Below, one piece after another: positions 33,340 to 41,525 of a stretch of 43,363 bases of DNA. The stretch's first letter is position 1. Every line of letters starts with the position of its first letter. A program made the position numbers and the translations under genes. This DNA is from a virus, in IMG/VR virus record IMGVR_UViG_3300027325_000007, positions 1 through 43,363 of that record; one strand, 5' to 3'. The notes below the pieces were generated by a model. The model was not told where the DNA came from, did not search any database, and worked only from the letters and a program-made list of their open reading frames with translations.

Positions 33340-33741
33340 TCAGCCGAGGCTGATGGATGTCTTCGGCTTCAAGGAACCGTGCTTGTTGTCGAAGATGACG
33401 ATCTCGGTGACGGTGTAGTCATCGGGAATTTCATACTCAGCGCGAAGCCGGTCCATGAAATCAGCGCGGGCGAGGTTCTCCCCCAGTTGCCGCTTGGCCG
33501 ACTCGAAGGTGTACCGCTTGGGTTCTTTCGGAGGCCGAGGCCGACCCGGACCGGTCAATGGATTCGGCGCCGGCGGCAAGGCTTTAATCGGTTCAGGGCC
33601 ATGCCACCCTTTCTGACTCGGTACGGCACCAGCCGCTGCGCAGGTGAAGATGAAACTCCACCGACTGGCGTTCTTCCCCTTGGTGCCGGATTTGGCCGGG
33701 GTTTCGGTATCGGTCTCGTTGGTTTCATTTGGATTTTCCAT
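33340..33741 (-). CDS. Hypothetical protein next to terminase
   Basis: This is a 133-residue protein beginning MENPNETNETDTETPA. The ATG at 33741 is preferred, since the frame to 33933 upstream is an Arg-rich shadow of the terminase gene. The N-terminus is acidic, followed by a Pro-rich section (PLTGPGRPRPPKEPKR) and a helical C-terminus (RADFMDRLRAEYEIPDD). It follows the terminase gene directly and could be an accessory packaging protein. No family is recognised. Confidence 0.55.
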   Translation of the reverse strand: MENPNETNETDTETPAKSGTKGKNASRWSFIFTCAAAGAVPSQKGWHGPEPIKALPPAPNPLTGPGRPRPPKEPKRYTFESAKRQLGENLARADFMDRLRAEYEIPDDYTVTEIVIFDNKHGSLKPKTSISLG

Positions 33742-33773
33742 GATGTCTTTCTTTGGGTTGGGTTTGTTGTTGT

Positions 33774-35747
33774 TCAGTGGTAGCCGCCGGACGTACCGGC
33801 CATGCCGTCGGCGCTGAGGCCGAGAAGATCGAGGGTGGCGAAGTAGCGCAGGGCGTCGATGGGGTCTTTCGTCGCCCCCTTCTGGCCGTCCGCGCCGGTC
33901 CAGACGCCGCACGCAAAAATCAGGTTCTTGCAAGACTCGTGAACTTGCAGTCGCGGATGGTTGAAAATCGGGTCGATGGGCTGCTGGCGGTCGTAGGAGA
34001 GAAGGTCGTCAAGAATCTCAATCCCTTCATCGATCTTGTTGCCAGGCGTCGGCATCACAGGCAGGCCGACTGCCAGCATTTCTTCCAGCCCCGTCGTGTG
34101 TTCTTCCTTGGTCATGGTCGGGGCCGCTGCGTACCGGCTGTCCATGTAGCGGGCCGTCACGTGCAGAGCCGTGCCAGTCTGAGGCGTCCAGCCTTTGATG
34201 ATTTCCCGAACGGCCTGATTGTCGGGAAGATCGTCTTGGTAGTCCCGCCAGCCCTCAATCGCCGCGATCAGTTTCTTGATGTTGAGGTACCCGGAAATCG
34301 TTCGCTTCTGCGCGGGCCCAGGCGCACCGTCCCGCTGCTTGTCCGTTCGCGACGGCTCAGCCCACGGACCGAGATATTCATGCACCCCTGGCATCGCTTC
34401 CGCTGATGGCCATTCCCGGATGACAGTGGCCCGCCCGTTGTGGATCTGCACCCAGATCATGAACCAGTTGCGCCCTGGGCAAGGGTCGATGATCTGCACC
34501 ACGAGTCCCTTGGTCGGACGCTCCTTGACGACATGCACCGCCGGGTTCCAATTGTGCAGCGCCGCACTGACGCCCTTCTCGGCCACGCCATACAAACGAA
34601 TCCGCCGAGTGGCCGTCGCCATGTTCGCCGCGGTCGCATACACCTGCCTCGGCGAACCGAACGGGTTGTCGCTCCCATGGAAGAACAGCACAAACTTTTG
34701 CGGATCCGCGCACAGCATGACGCGAGGCACCGACTCGAACAGCCGTTCCTCAAACTCCAACGTGCCAGCCACCCGCCGCCGCTCGCTGCGGTAGAACGAT
34801 TGATCGCCCCGCACCGTCTCGGCCAAGTCCGGCGCGATCGCCTCGTAGCCAGTTCCGCCAGTAAGCCAGGCACGACAATCCTGAACATGGTCCAAGGCTT
34901 CGCCCCACGCGTCACCCGTGTCGGCCGGCAACACGAACGCCGGCGATGTCTTCAACACCTTCGCGCCCTCGACCGCGCTGGCCACCAGTGAGTTCCAGCC
35001 ATCAATCGGCGTGTACGACACCATTGCCCAGCCCCCGAGCTGGGCGACACGGAAGCGCAGCGTCTCCAAGAACGCAGCGGGAATATTCTCGTCGCCCCAC
35101 ACGATCTTCGGCTTGCCGCCCTCATACTTTTTCAGTTCTTCGCTGTACGCGCCGAACCGGCACTTCGAACGATTGTGGGGAAACTGGAACCCCTTGCCCC
35201 GACTGAACCCGGTCTCTTCTTTGTACGCGATGTAACCGACCTGCTTGCGCACCGCCTTCACTTCGCCATCGTCGTTCGACGCCTTGTACTGCCGTGGAAA
35301 CAGATCCCACATGAGCGCCTGATGGTCGTCGATGCTCCGCTGGCCTTCCTCGTGAAAGCAGTAGGCGGTGATCTTCTCAATCAGGTAGATCACCCGCAAC
35401 ACCCGCGTCACGCAGTAGTGCGTCTTGCTGGAACGGTTTGCGCCGAGCAGATAGCCGACCTGCATCGGGCGTTCGGGATTTGGAACGCCAAGGGCTTTCC
35501 GCATCGCCGTCGCCTCAGACTTCGGCACCCAAGGGAAGCCGAACATGCAATCGGCCACGTACCAGATTGGCGGCTCCCATCCGTTCTGAAATGGATCCGC
35601 CTTCTCGGCCGCGATGATCTCTTCACGCTTGCGCACCAACTCAAGGGCCGCGTCGGCGCCAGACGCCTCCGCTACGCGGGACAGCTGGTCAATCGGGATC
35701 GGGCGAATCGCCGGGTGTGGCGTCTGGTCCAGGAAGGGGTTACTCAT
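33774..35747 (-). CDS. terL: Terminase large subunit
   Basis: This is a 657-residue protein beginning MSNPFLDQTPHPAIRP. Residues 102-109 are GANRSSKT, a Walker A variant. Walker B and catalytic residues follow at KIVWGDENIPA with the coupling motif SYTPIDGW, and the C-terminal nuclease domain begins near DPCPGRNWFMIWVQ and contains DPIDALRYF toward the end. It would power DNA translocation into the prohead and cut concatemers. No unambiguous small subunit gene is adjacent. The gene starts just inside the 3' end of the primase-helicase gene (four-base overlap). Confidence 0.92.
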   Translation of the reverse strand: MSNPFLDQTPHPAIRPIPIDQLSRVAEASGADAALELVRKREEIIAAEKADPFQNGWEPPIWYVADCMFGFPWVPKSEATAMRKALGVPNPERPMQVGYLLGANRSSKTHYCVTRVLRVIYLIEKITAYCFHEEGQRSIDDHQALMWDLFPRQYKASNDDGEVKAVRKQVGYIAYKEETGFSRGKGFQFPHNRSKCRFGAYSEELKKYEGGKPKIVWGDENIPAAFLETLRFRVAQLGGWAMVSYTPIDGWNSLVASAVEGAKVLKTSPAFVLPADTGDAWGEALDHVQDCRAWLTGGTGYEAIAPDLAETVRGDQSFYRSERRRVAGTLEFEERLFESVPRVMLCADPQKFVLFFHGSDNPFGSPRQVYATAANMATATRRIRLYGVAEKGVSAALHNWNPAVHVVKERPTKGLVVQIIDPCPGRNWFMIWVQIHNGRATVIREWPSAEAMPGVHEYLGPWAEPSRTDKQRDGAPGPAQKRTISGYLNIKKLIAAIEGWRDYQDDLPDNQAVREIIKGWTPQTGTALHVTARYMDSRYAAAPTMTKEEHTTGLEEMLAVGLPVMPTPGNKIDEGIEILDDLLSYDRQQPIDPIFNHPRLQVHESCKNLIFACGVWTGADGQKGATKDPIDALRYFATLDLLGLSADGMAGTSGGYH

Positions 35748-37723
35748 AGCGGCATGTCCCTCTGCGAAAGATTCATGTAGTTGATCACCGGATCATCCAG
35801 CCGCTGCCGAAACTGCCGGCTCGCTGAGTCGAAGAAGATCTGCGCGACGGCAAGCTGGCCGGTCTTTCGCTGCTTCTGGATATCGAATCGACCGTCGAAC
35901 ATCTTGCGGGCATCGGCTTTCATGTCGGCCAACAGCATCAAGTCATCCTGACCCGTGGCCTCTTGCTCGAACTCGCCGATCTTACTCCAGGCATCGGCCT
36001 TCTCGCCATTGCGCCACCAGCAGACCACGTTCCACGCTCGGGCGGTGATGGCGCCCGAACCCTTCACATCGTGCTTGCTCGGCCACTGCTTCTTCGGGTT
36101 CGTTTTCGAACTCGGCTTCTTCGAGTGGGCCACCAAGTGCAAGTGGATCGGATACTTCTGCGCCACCGCGTCGATCCGGTTCACGAACTTCTTCTGCCCT
36201 TCCCAATCCTCCTCAGGAACGTCCGACACGCACATCAGCGAATCAATCAGCACATGGGCGATCCCATACTTTCGCGAACAATATTCGATCAGCGCAAAGA
36301 TGTCATCGCTCGAAGCCTCCCCGATGTGATTGAACAACAGAAAGTGTTGATCCAGCCACTCGATTTCTTCCATGTGCTCGGCTTCGGTGTCAGGTTTTTG
36401 CCGCGCTGTAGCTTGCCGCTGAATGCAGGCGAAAATCTCAGCCGGCGGCATCTCGAACGACATGATCAGCGCACGCTGACCACGCGCCGCCCACGAGGTG
36501 AGGCAGTGGAAAATACCGGTCGTCTTGCCGCCGCCATCCAAGCCCTGGTGCACAGTCCACTCGTGGGGCCGTGCTCGCCACGGGAACGAGAACGGCATCG
36601 GCACGCCGGGTTCTTCGCCGCCAGGCGGATGATGGATTTCCCAGATGTCGCGGGCAAAGTCCGATGGCTTCGCCAACTCGGTCGGGTCAAACTCTTCGGC
36701 CGCCGACAGCAGCTCCAACCACTGATCGTTGGTCCAACCTTCGAGCAAGGCCGCGTTGCAGTCCATGCCTTCCCGGGGCCAACGGATCCAGTGACACCGA
36801 TGATATCCAAGACGGCGAACGATTTCCTCTTTGCCATTCTGGCCAGCCTTGTCGCTATCGAAAAACAGATAGATCCGCTCGTATCGGCTCAGGGCGTCAA
36901 AGTTGGTTTCCAGCCACTCGATCTTACCACCATCGCCAGCCCCGAAGGGAACCGACATCGCCGGCCAACCGCGGGCCGTGTGCAACGCCATCGCGTCCAA
37001 CTCGCCTTCGGTGATGAATGCCAACGGCTGACTCGAGGCCTCCAACGCGGGCGCGGCCACCTGCCAGCCAAACAGCAACGGCTCACCACCGTGGCCTTTC
37101 GATGGCCATACTCGCATGTAGGACTTGTCCTGCCAGTCGCGCTTCTTGTAGCGGGCGAGGTGCCCAGCCGGCGTGAAGTACGGGAACACACACGCGGTGC
37201 GCTGTGCGTCCTCGCCTTTCGGCGTCCCCGTCCATTGGCCGATCTTGTAGGCTTTGATCGTATCAGGCTCGATCCCGCGAACGTCCACCAACCATTTCCA
37301 GACCGCGCCACCCTGCACGATCGCTTTGAACTGATCACGAAGCGGGCGCTCTGTTGTCGCGGATTTTCGAGAATTTCCGGCGGTCTTTCGGCTGAAATTT
37401 TGCACGTCCGGCAGTCCAAGGAAGGCGCAGATCTCAGACTTCGCATCGCGGAACTGCAAGCCGCGCACCGCCATCCACAGAGCGATGCAATCGCCTTTCG
37501 TTCCAGACTTGTCGGACATGTCGACGAACCGGCCGGCGGCATCGCCGCGAAGCTGAACCTTGAGCGAGTAGCTACGGGACGACGCCGCCGAACTGGGCCG
37601 GTCTCGGAGGTTATGCGCCTCGTAGTTCTTCCCGCCTTTTTCGATCCGACCGTTCGGCAGCAAGTGGCCGCAGATCCGTTCCAAGTTCGCGATCATGTGT
37701 GATTTGAGTTCGGCAGAATCCAT
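35744..37723 (-). CDS. Primase-helicase (T7 gp4-like)
   Basis: This is a 659-residue protein beginning MDSAELKSHMIANLER. Residues about 237-310 are a TOPRIM primase domain with ITEGELDAMAL and LFFDSDKAG (EG and DxD motifs). A RecA-type helicase follows, with Walker A GLDGGGKTT at about 394-402, SFEMPPAE, Walker B HVLIDSLMC, and LVAHSKK. It would prime and unwind at the fork. The N-terminal domain looks like a primase zinc-ribbon fold (RFVDMSDKSGTKGDCIALW) but lacks the usual four-cysteine set, so it may have lost zinc. Its start overlaps the O-like gene's stop. Confidence 0.9.
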   Translation of the reverse strand: MDSAELKSHMIANLERICGHLLPNGRIEKGGKNYEAHNLRDRPSSAASSRSYSLKVQLRGDAAGRFVDMSDKSGTKGDCIALWMAVRGLQFRDAKSEICAFLGLPDVQNFSRKTAGNSRKSATTERPLRDQFKAIVQGGAVWKWLVDVRGIEPDTIKAYKIGQWTGTPKGEDAQRTACVFPYFTPAGHLARYKKRDWQDKSYMRVWPSKGHGGEPLLFGWQVAAPALEASSQPLAFITEGELDAMALHTARGWPAMSVPFGAGDGGKIEWLETNFDALSRYERIYLFFDSDKAGQNGKEEIVRRLGYHRCHWIRWPREGMDCNAALLEGWTNDQWLELLSAAEEFDPTELAKPSDFARDIWEIHHPPGGEEPGVPMPFSFPWRARPHEWTVHQGLDGGGKTTGIFHCLTSWAARGQRALIMSFEMPPAEIFACIQRQATARQKPDTEAEHMEEIEWLDQHFLLFNHIGEASSDDIFALIEYCSRKYGIAHVLIDSLMCVSDVPEEDWEGQKKFVNRIDAVAQKYPIHLHLVAHSKKPSSKTNPKKQWPSKHDVKGSGAITARAWNVVCWWRNGEKADAWSKIGEFEQEATGQDDLMLLADMKADARKMFDGRFDIQKQRKTGQLAVAQIFFDSASRQFRQRLDDPVINYMNLSQRDMPL

Positions 37724-38718
37724 TAGCGTTTCCCGCCCGTGAGTTTACCGATCTGCTTCGCCAGTTCGGCCTTGCGGCCCTCGGGCGTCGTCGGAGTCGC
37801 TGGCCCATTGCGCCGCATTTCCTCGGTGCGTTCTCGCTTGTCGGCGGTGCGTTTCCAGCCCTTGAGGCGTCGCCTTAAGTCCGTGATCGGCGCGGTAGCA
37901 TGCTGGCCCTGCTTCCAACCTCGAGTGGAGAAATAATCGAAAAAGTCCTCACACAAATCCGGCGGCACCCCGACCTGAACGCCCATGGAAATCACCTGCT
38001 CAAGCGTCGGCGGGGACAGGTGCACGCCCTTCGCATTCCGGAACGAGTTCGCGAGTTGCTCGGCCTGTGCGGCCGGGCCGAGGTCCGGCGCGGTGCCTGG
38101 GCCCAGGTCCGAATTATTTGCAGACGCAGTCTCCGGTTCGAAGCCCTCCTGAAAATCATTTCGTCCATCCGTTCCCCCCAGCGGGGGGGTAAGGGGGGGT
38201 ATCTCCTTTCCCTTCCCTTCCCTTCCCTTCCCTTCCCTTCCCTTCCGCTCTGAGCTAGGTGGCCCGTTTTTCGGTTTTAGCTCCGAGCTAGTGGATGTCT
38301 TCTTTGATTTTAGCTTTGAGCTAGGCGCGGCTTTTTTGGGTTTTAGCTCCGAGCTAGAATCTTCCCTCTTTGCCTTCCGCACATCAGCCGACTTTTTGGC
38401 ATTTCGCCAAGCACGCACCAGTTTCCAGTTGTGCTCTTCAAAGTCATGGATCTGGAAGCCAAGGCCGTCCTCGTCGAGATCAAGGAAGGTATCGCCCAAA
38501 ACCGACAGGAGCTGTTCTGGCTCGATCAAGGCCCACGTCCGAGTCATCGCTTTAAACTTCTTCAGCAGCTGCTCGCGGCTTTCGAAGCGCCACTCCCATC
38601 GTTTGGTCGAATGAGCGAAGCAGAACAACGTGACGACGGCCACCACGCCGATTGGGCCAATCTCGCGATCGACCTCCTCAGTCTTTGGATGGGTCGGAAA
38701 TCCGGGGTCGAGAATCAT
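37723..38718 (-). CDS. Lambda O-like replication initiator with origin inside
   Basis: This is a 331-residue protein beginning MILDPGFPTHPKTEEV. The N-terminal 115 residues have a winged-helix pattern (GVVAVVTLFCFAHSTKRWEW) as in phage replication initiators. The centre contains four 11-residue repeats (SSELKPK and variants) that are encoded by DNA iterons, followed by a KGREG repeat. The C-terminal part is helical, with a probable helicase-loading segment (EDFFDYFSTRGW, DLRRRLKGWKR). This arrangement parallels lambda O, where the origin lies inside the gene. It is coupled to the primase-helicase gene downstream. Confidence 0.75.
   Translation of the reverse strand: MILDPGFPTHPKTEEVDREIGPIGVVAVVTLFCFAHSTKRWEWRFESREQLLKKFKAMTRTWALIEPEQLLSVLGDTFLDLDEDGLGFQIHDFEEHNWKLVRAWRNAKKSADVRKAKREDSSSELKPKKAAPSSKLKSKKTSTSSELKPKNGPPSSERKGREGKGREGKGKEIPPLTPPLGGTDGRNDFQEGFEPETASANNSDLGPGTAPDLGPAAQAEQLANSFRNAKGVHLSPPTLEQVISMGVQVGVPPDLCEDFFDYFSTRGWKQGQHATAPITDLRRRLKGWKRTADKRERTEEMRRNGPATPTTPEGRKAELAKQIGKLTGGKR
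38207..38246. repeat. CCCTT tandem repeat (G-rich on the coding strand)
   Basis: About seven to eight copies of the pentamer CCCTT run from 38207 to 38246. On the coding strand this is GGGAA repeated, which has the spacing needed for an intramolecular G-quadruplex and is a pure purine tract. Pentamer repeats shift frame with each unit, but here they encode a regular KGREG pattern. It lies directly next to the iterons and is bounded on its other side by further G and C runs at 38174-38200. Confidence 0.8.
38242..38357. repeat. Four 33-bp spaced iterons: putative replication origin
   Basis: A 17-base element with the core palindrome TAGCTCCGAGCTA occurs at 38275-38291 and 38341-38357 in identical form (TTTTAGCTCCGAGCTAG). 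A TTT variant is at 38308-38324 and a degenerate copy at 38242-38258. Starts are exactly 33 bases apart (about three helical turns, eleven codons). Phased iterons inside an initiator gene are the hallmark of lambdoid origins. Confidence 0.75.
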
Positions 38719-39164
38719 GTGCGTTTCCGAGGGTAAGGGCTGGCGAGTTCGTAGAGGTCGCTGTTGAGGTGCCTCAGCTGCATGGGCATGCCGGGGCTGA
38801 AAGTGTCGTTCGGCTTCATCCTCACCCGCACCTGGGTGCCGTCTGGGAGCCGCGCCGCTTTGATCGTGGGATTCGGGTAGTGGCGGTCGAAGGTGGCGCC
38901 CACGAGGCCGGCTTCGTCGGGCTGCTTTGCCGCCGCCTCCAGGGCTTCCACGAACTTGGCGGCGGCGCGCTCTTCGGCGTCCGGATCGACCATGGCCAAC
39001 ATCGAGGTGATGCCGGCCTCAGACCACTGGATCGCCCCACGGAAACCGTAGGCCCAGTCCTCCTCATTCTTCAACTCGGCGCGGATCTCGACCAGCAGCT
39101 CACGGGACACACCCAGCGCCTCGGCGATGAGTGACTCAGCGAAACGGAATCTTTCCTGATTCAC
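38715..39164 (-). CDS. Early hypothetical protein
   Basis: This is a 149-residue protein with a GTG start at 39164 and a strong GGGGAGG ribosome-binding site. It reads MNQERFRFAESLIAEALGVS. The first 60 residues are helical (RELLVEIRAELKNEEDW), and the second half has short strands and an Arg-rich C-terminus ending SPYPRKRT. No motif was recognised. It is the first gene of the replication cluster after a 285-base noncoding-looking region and overlaps the O-like gene by four bases (ATGA). A replication accessory or regulatory role is likely by position. Confidence 0.62.
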   Translation of the reverse strand: MNQERFRFAESLIAEALGVSRELLVEIRAELKNEEDWAYGFRGAIQWSEAGITSMLAMVDPDAEERAAAKFVEALEAAAKQPDEAGLVGATFDRHYPNPTIKAARLPDGTQVRVRMKPNDTFSPGMPMQLRHLNSDLYELASPYPRKRT

Positions 39165-39449
39165 ATGGCCTCCCCGTTGAGATCCAAATTTTTTTCAGCA
39201 CCCAATGAATAATGATACAGAGGCGCGGGCGAACGCGCGGCCCCCCCCGCCCCCCTCACGGCCCTGAGCACCGGTGGCATGGCCACACCCATCGGGGCGC
39301 AGGACGATGAGGCAGGGGCCAACACCATCGAACCTACGTAGGTCTGTAGCTCGTGGGCACCACAGGAATTGGACGAATCACGCCCCTGAATGCGCAGCAA
39401 TCTTGTAGCATGACGCATAACGACTTTATATACACAGTGTAACATGGGA
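39165..39449. promoter_or_regulatory. Noncoding-looking region with candidate minus-strand promoter
   Basis: On the minus strand TTAATC is followed after 17 bases by TATAAA (39425-39430), a possible sigma-70 promoter for the replication genes. A long frame covers this region (to 39161 from 39586), but its sequence is Pro/Ser/Ala-rich and unlike a folded protein, and it would overlap the previous gene in another frame. A block of C and G runs lies at 39237-39257. An internal ATG at 39457 could start a 98-residue peptide, which is not supported further. Confidence 0.4.
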
Positions 39450-40124
39450 TTAATCATCCTTTGATGTCTCCGAAGGCGGTGCCTCAGCACCTGGGCCCAG
39501 GCGCTCGGCCTCGCCCTTTTGTGAAAGAAAAAGTGCAGCCGAATCTGTTGATTGGTCCCCTTCGGCGTCGACCACTGGGGTGACATCGGTGACTTCGATC
39601 GGTGTCACTGCATTGCCCAAGGCCTTCGCCACGGCTGCGTCCAGGGCTTGCTGAGCGTCCATGCCTACGAACCTCACCTCTTTGATCTCCGTGGGCTGGC
39701 CAGCGATCGTGGCTTGTTTGTCCCGTGCCACGGCAGCGGCAAGGCTGAGATCTCGAAACGGGATCTTCTTCCGCGTCACCGGATCCAGCAGACGTTCAAG
39801 CATTTCCTCCTGCGCCAGCTTCTCGGTGAGCGCCCAGCGGCCTCGCACTTCACGCCGAAGTGTCTCTATCTCCGCAGATTGAGAGATGGAGAGGGCCGTG
39901 AGAGTGTTAGTGCTTGCCCCGGTGAACCAGCGAATTTGGCGCAAAGACGCGCCGACTGCAAATAACTTCAAGGCCAAGGCCAAATGGACCGGAAAGCGCC
40001 GCGCAAAGTCGTCGCCAGAGTACTCGCCGCACATCACCGTCTGCGACTCCGGAACCCGGGTCGCAGTCTCGATGAGGGTCAGTTCCTCTTCGCTGAAAAG
40101 CTCCGCCTGTGGTGCGTCAGCCAT
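39450..40124 (-). CDS. Helix-turn-helix protein, candidate small terminase or regulator
   Basis: This is a 224-residue protein beginning MADAPQAELFSEEELT. The segment LKLFAVGASLRQIRWFTGAS fits a helix-turn-helix, followed by a helical linker (ETLRREVRGRWALTEKLAQE) and a conserved-looking DKQATIAGQPTEI. The C-terminal 70 residues are acidic and Ser/Ala-rich. This architecture (HTH, coiled linker, acidic tail) resembles small terminase subunits and some transcription regulators. It is far from terL, which argues somewhat against terS. It overlaps the upstream gene by eight bases. Confidence 0.5.
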   Translation of the reverse strand: MADAPQAELFSEEELTLIETATRVPESQTVMCGEYSGDDFARRFPVHLALALKLFAVGASLRQIRWFTGASTNTLTALSISQSAEIETLRREVRGRWALTEKLAQEEMLERLLDPVTRKKIPFRDLSLAAAVARDKQATIAGQPTEIKEVRFVGMDAQQALDAAVAKALGNAVTPIEVTDVTPVVDAEGDQSTDSAALFLSQKGEAERLGPGAEAPPSETSKDD

Positions 40125-40476
40125 TGAGACCCTCCGTCTTCAGCCACTCGCCGAAAGAAATCCCAATGTCCGAAGCAAGAAACCGTCTGTATCGCTTCTG
40201 GCTTCGCGTCAGTTTCGGCGGTGCGGGACTTTGATCAATGGCAGCTAAACGTCCCTCCACCGTGGCAAAATACGCAGGGCTACCGCCGGACAGTTCGGAA
40301 CCGCTGTGCGGGTGGACTTCCATTAGACCGTCCGCTGCAAGCTTCCGAAGAACCGGAGAATCGCCAACGAAGTGATTCCTGTCCTGCTTCCTTCTGCCGT
40401 GTTGGTTGAGGCCGAGAGTGTGCTGGAGAACAGACAGTTCGTCTTTGGTCAGTTTCGTCTGTGGTGTATCTACCAT
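40117..40476 (-). CDS. Small early protein, probable winged-helix
   Basis: This is a 119-residue protein beginning MVDTPQTKLTKDELSV. The segments LSVLQHTLGLNQH and PVLRKLAADGLMEVHPHSGS suggest a winged-helix fold, as in small early phage regulators, followed by a basic C-terminal region (KLTRSQKRYRRFLASD). The ATG at 40476 overlaps the upstream stop. The function is unknown; a DNA-binding role is inferred from composition. Confidence 0.55.
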   Translation of the reverse strand: MVDTPQTKLTKDELSVLQHTLGLNQHGRRKQDRNHFVGDSPVLRKLAADGLMEVHPHSGSELSGGSPAYFATVEGRLAAIDQSPAPPKLTRSQKRYRRFLASDIGISFGEWLKTEGLNG

Positions 40477-40988
40477 CACAACTTCTCCACACGGCGAAGC
40501 CACTCGGCCACGAGGCCACGAACGTCCACATCGTCCCGAATAGCCGAGAGCATATTGAGGGCACCAAGGCGTGAAACATTGTGACCCATGTTCAAGCCGG
40601 GGGCCTTCCGCGAAATGGCCTGGGCCAGATCAAATGCACTCGCGTGGTTGGTGACTTCCTCAATTGAGCTGAAGTCCTCGGGCCAGAGCTCACGAAGCCG
40701 CTCAAGCAGAACATCGGCATGACAGGGCGAATCGAGGGGGCACCAGCAGGCCAGGTCTTTGCCTCTCAAGAGAGTCAATCCCGATGCCTCGTACGCCGGC
40801 GGGCACCAGCGGAACAGATCGACGGCCAACTGCGCCGTGACAACGCCGGCGGGCGCGTCACCGACCTGGAACCAAGAGCCGACCCGGAAAGGATTGCCCC
40901 ACATGGTTCGCCGACCGACGTACACCGCATTCGCCGGCATCCGCCAGCCCTTGGTGCGCTTGCGCTGAATTCGTTTTGGGACAGGCAT
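40476..40988 (-). CDS. DUF4326 family protein
   Basis: This is a 170-residue protein beginning MPVPKRIQRKRTKGWR. The DUF4326 pattern is clear: VYVGRRTMWGNPF near residue 22, then LRGKDLACWCPLDSPCHADV near residue 73, with a CWC-CHA cysteine/histidine cluster that may bind zinc. The C-terminal 60 residues are an extra helical extension. The family is frequent in phages and mobile DNA and its activity is not established. It is coupled to its neighbours by TGATG. Confidence 0.85.
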   Translation of the reverse strand: MPVPKRIQRKRTKGWRMPANAVYVGRRTMWGNPFRVGSWFQVGDAPAGVVTAQLAVDLFRWCPPAYEASGLTLLRGKDLACWCPLDSPCHADVLLERLRELWPEDFSSIEEVTNHASAFDLAQAISRKAPGLNMGHNVSRLGALNMLSAIRDDVDVRGLVAEWLRRVEKL

Positions 40989-41317
40989 CAGGCGTCCTCC
41001 GAAAAGATGGCTTGGATATGATCGGGAACCTCGCCCGCGCCCGGGTCATCGGCGGTATAAACCGCTTGGCTGCGTGCATAGACTTCAACTTCTTGAATCT
41101 GGCCATGCGGCCCCTTGACCCAAACAGTACCATTCCCCTCACGAAGGAAGTGGTAGTCTCCATGCCGGTCGATTTCCGACGCGCCGCGCTCAGCAGCGTC
41201 CTGAACATCAGTGGCGCGGATAGAATGTACATCGCCGTCGTCTGTGCCGACTTGATAAATCGGGAGATGCATCCCTGTAAGATGCAAGGAAAGGCAGAGT
41301 GAACACCATTCGCGCAT
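40988..41317 (-). CDS. Small early protein with CxxC motif
   Basis: This is a 109-residue protein beginning MREWCSLCLSLHLTGM. A CSLC pair near the N-terminus might bind metal with HLTGMH. The body is beta-rich and acidic (QVGTDDGDVHSIRATD). The ATG at 41317 overlaps the stop of the small gene upstream (TGATG), so the longer frame to 41356 is rejected. No family is recognised. Confidence 0.55.
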   Translation of the reverse strand: MREWCSLCLSLHLTGMHLPIYQVGTDDGDVHSIRATDVQDAAERGASEIDRHGDYHFLREGNGTVWVKGPHGQIQEVEVYARSQAVYTADDPGAGEVPDHIQAIFSEDA

Positions 41318-41415
41318 CAGGCGTCCTCCTGGTCGGTGACGTACTCTACGAACCACGAAAGCAGCGGCCCGAGACAGCCGAGCGCGAGTGCCAGGGCCAA
41401 TAGCAACTCGATCAT
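41317..41415 (-). CDS. Very small membrane protein
   Basis: This 32-residue frame starts at an ATG that overlaps the previous stop (ATGA) and ends in a stop that overlaps the next start (TGATG). It encodes MIELLLALALALGCLGPLLS followed by a short acidic tail, which is one transmembrane helix. The double coupling and the hydrophobic profile argue that it is translated. Its function is unknown; it may modulate the host membrane early in infection. Confidence 0.5.
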   Translation of the reverse strand: MIELLLALALALGCLGPLLSWFVEYVTDQEDA

Positions 41416-41525
41416 AGCACCACCGCCGATTTTGTAGCCTCAGCCCGAACGAGAGCCATCAAGTCGTCGCCAGCCTCCCAGAACCCGAGCCGCAGCTTGC
41501 CGAGGATCTCTCCAACCTTGATCAT
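41412..41525 (-). CDS. Very small early protein
   Basis: This 37-residue frame begins MIKVGEILGKLRLGFW at an ATG that overlaps the stop of the upstream gene (ATGA), and its stop overlaps the next start (ATGA). It is amphipathic and helical by eye. It was found because the chain of coupled stops and starts would otherwise have a gap. There is no family match. Confidence 0.5.
   Translation of the reverse strand: MIKVGEILGKLRLGFWEAGDDLMALVRAEATKSAVVL

Noticed and set aside
35963-37702. A 579-codon open frame on the plus strand.
   Set aside because: It is antisense to the primase-helicase gene, whose motifs are unambiguous.
39403-39410. An isolated copy of the integrase arm 8-mer TTGTAGCA.
   Set aside because: It is single, far from attP, and expected by chance in a sequence of this length.
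39161-39586. A 141-codon minus-strand frame.
   Set aside because: Composition is unlike a folded protein, it overlaps the previous gene in another frame, and it crosses a G/C homopolymer block. It was recorded as a regulatory region instead, although its stop overlaps the next GTG start.
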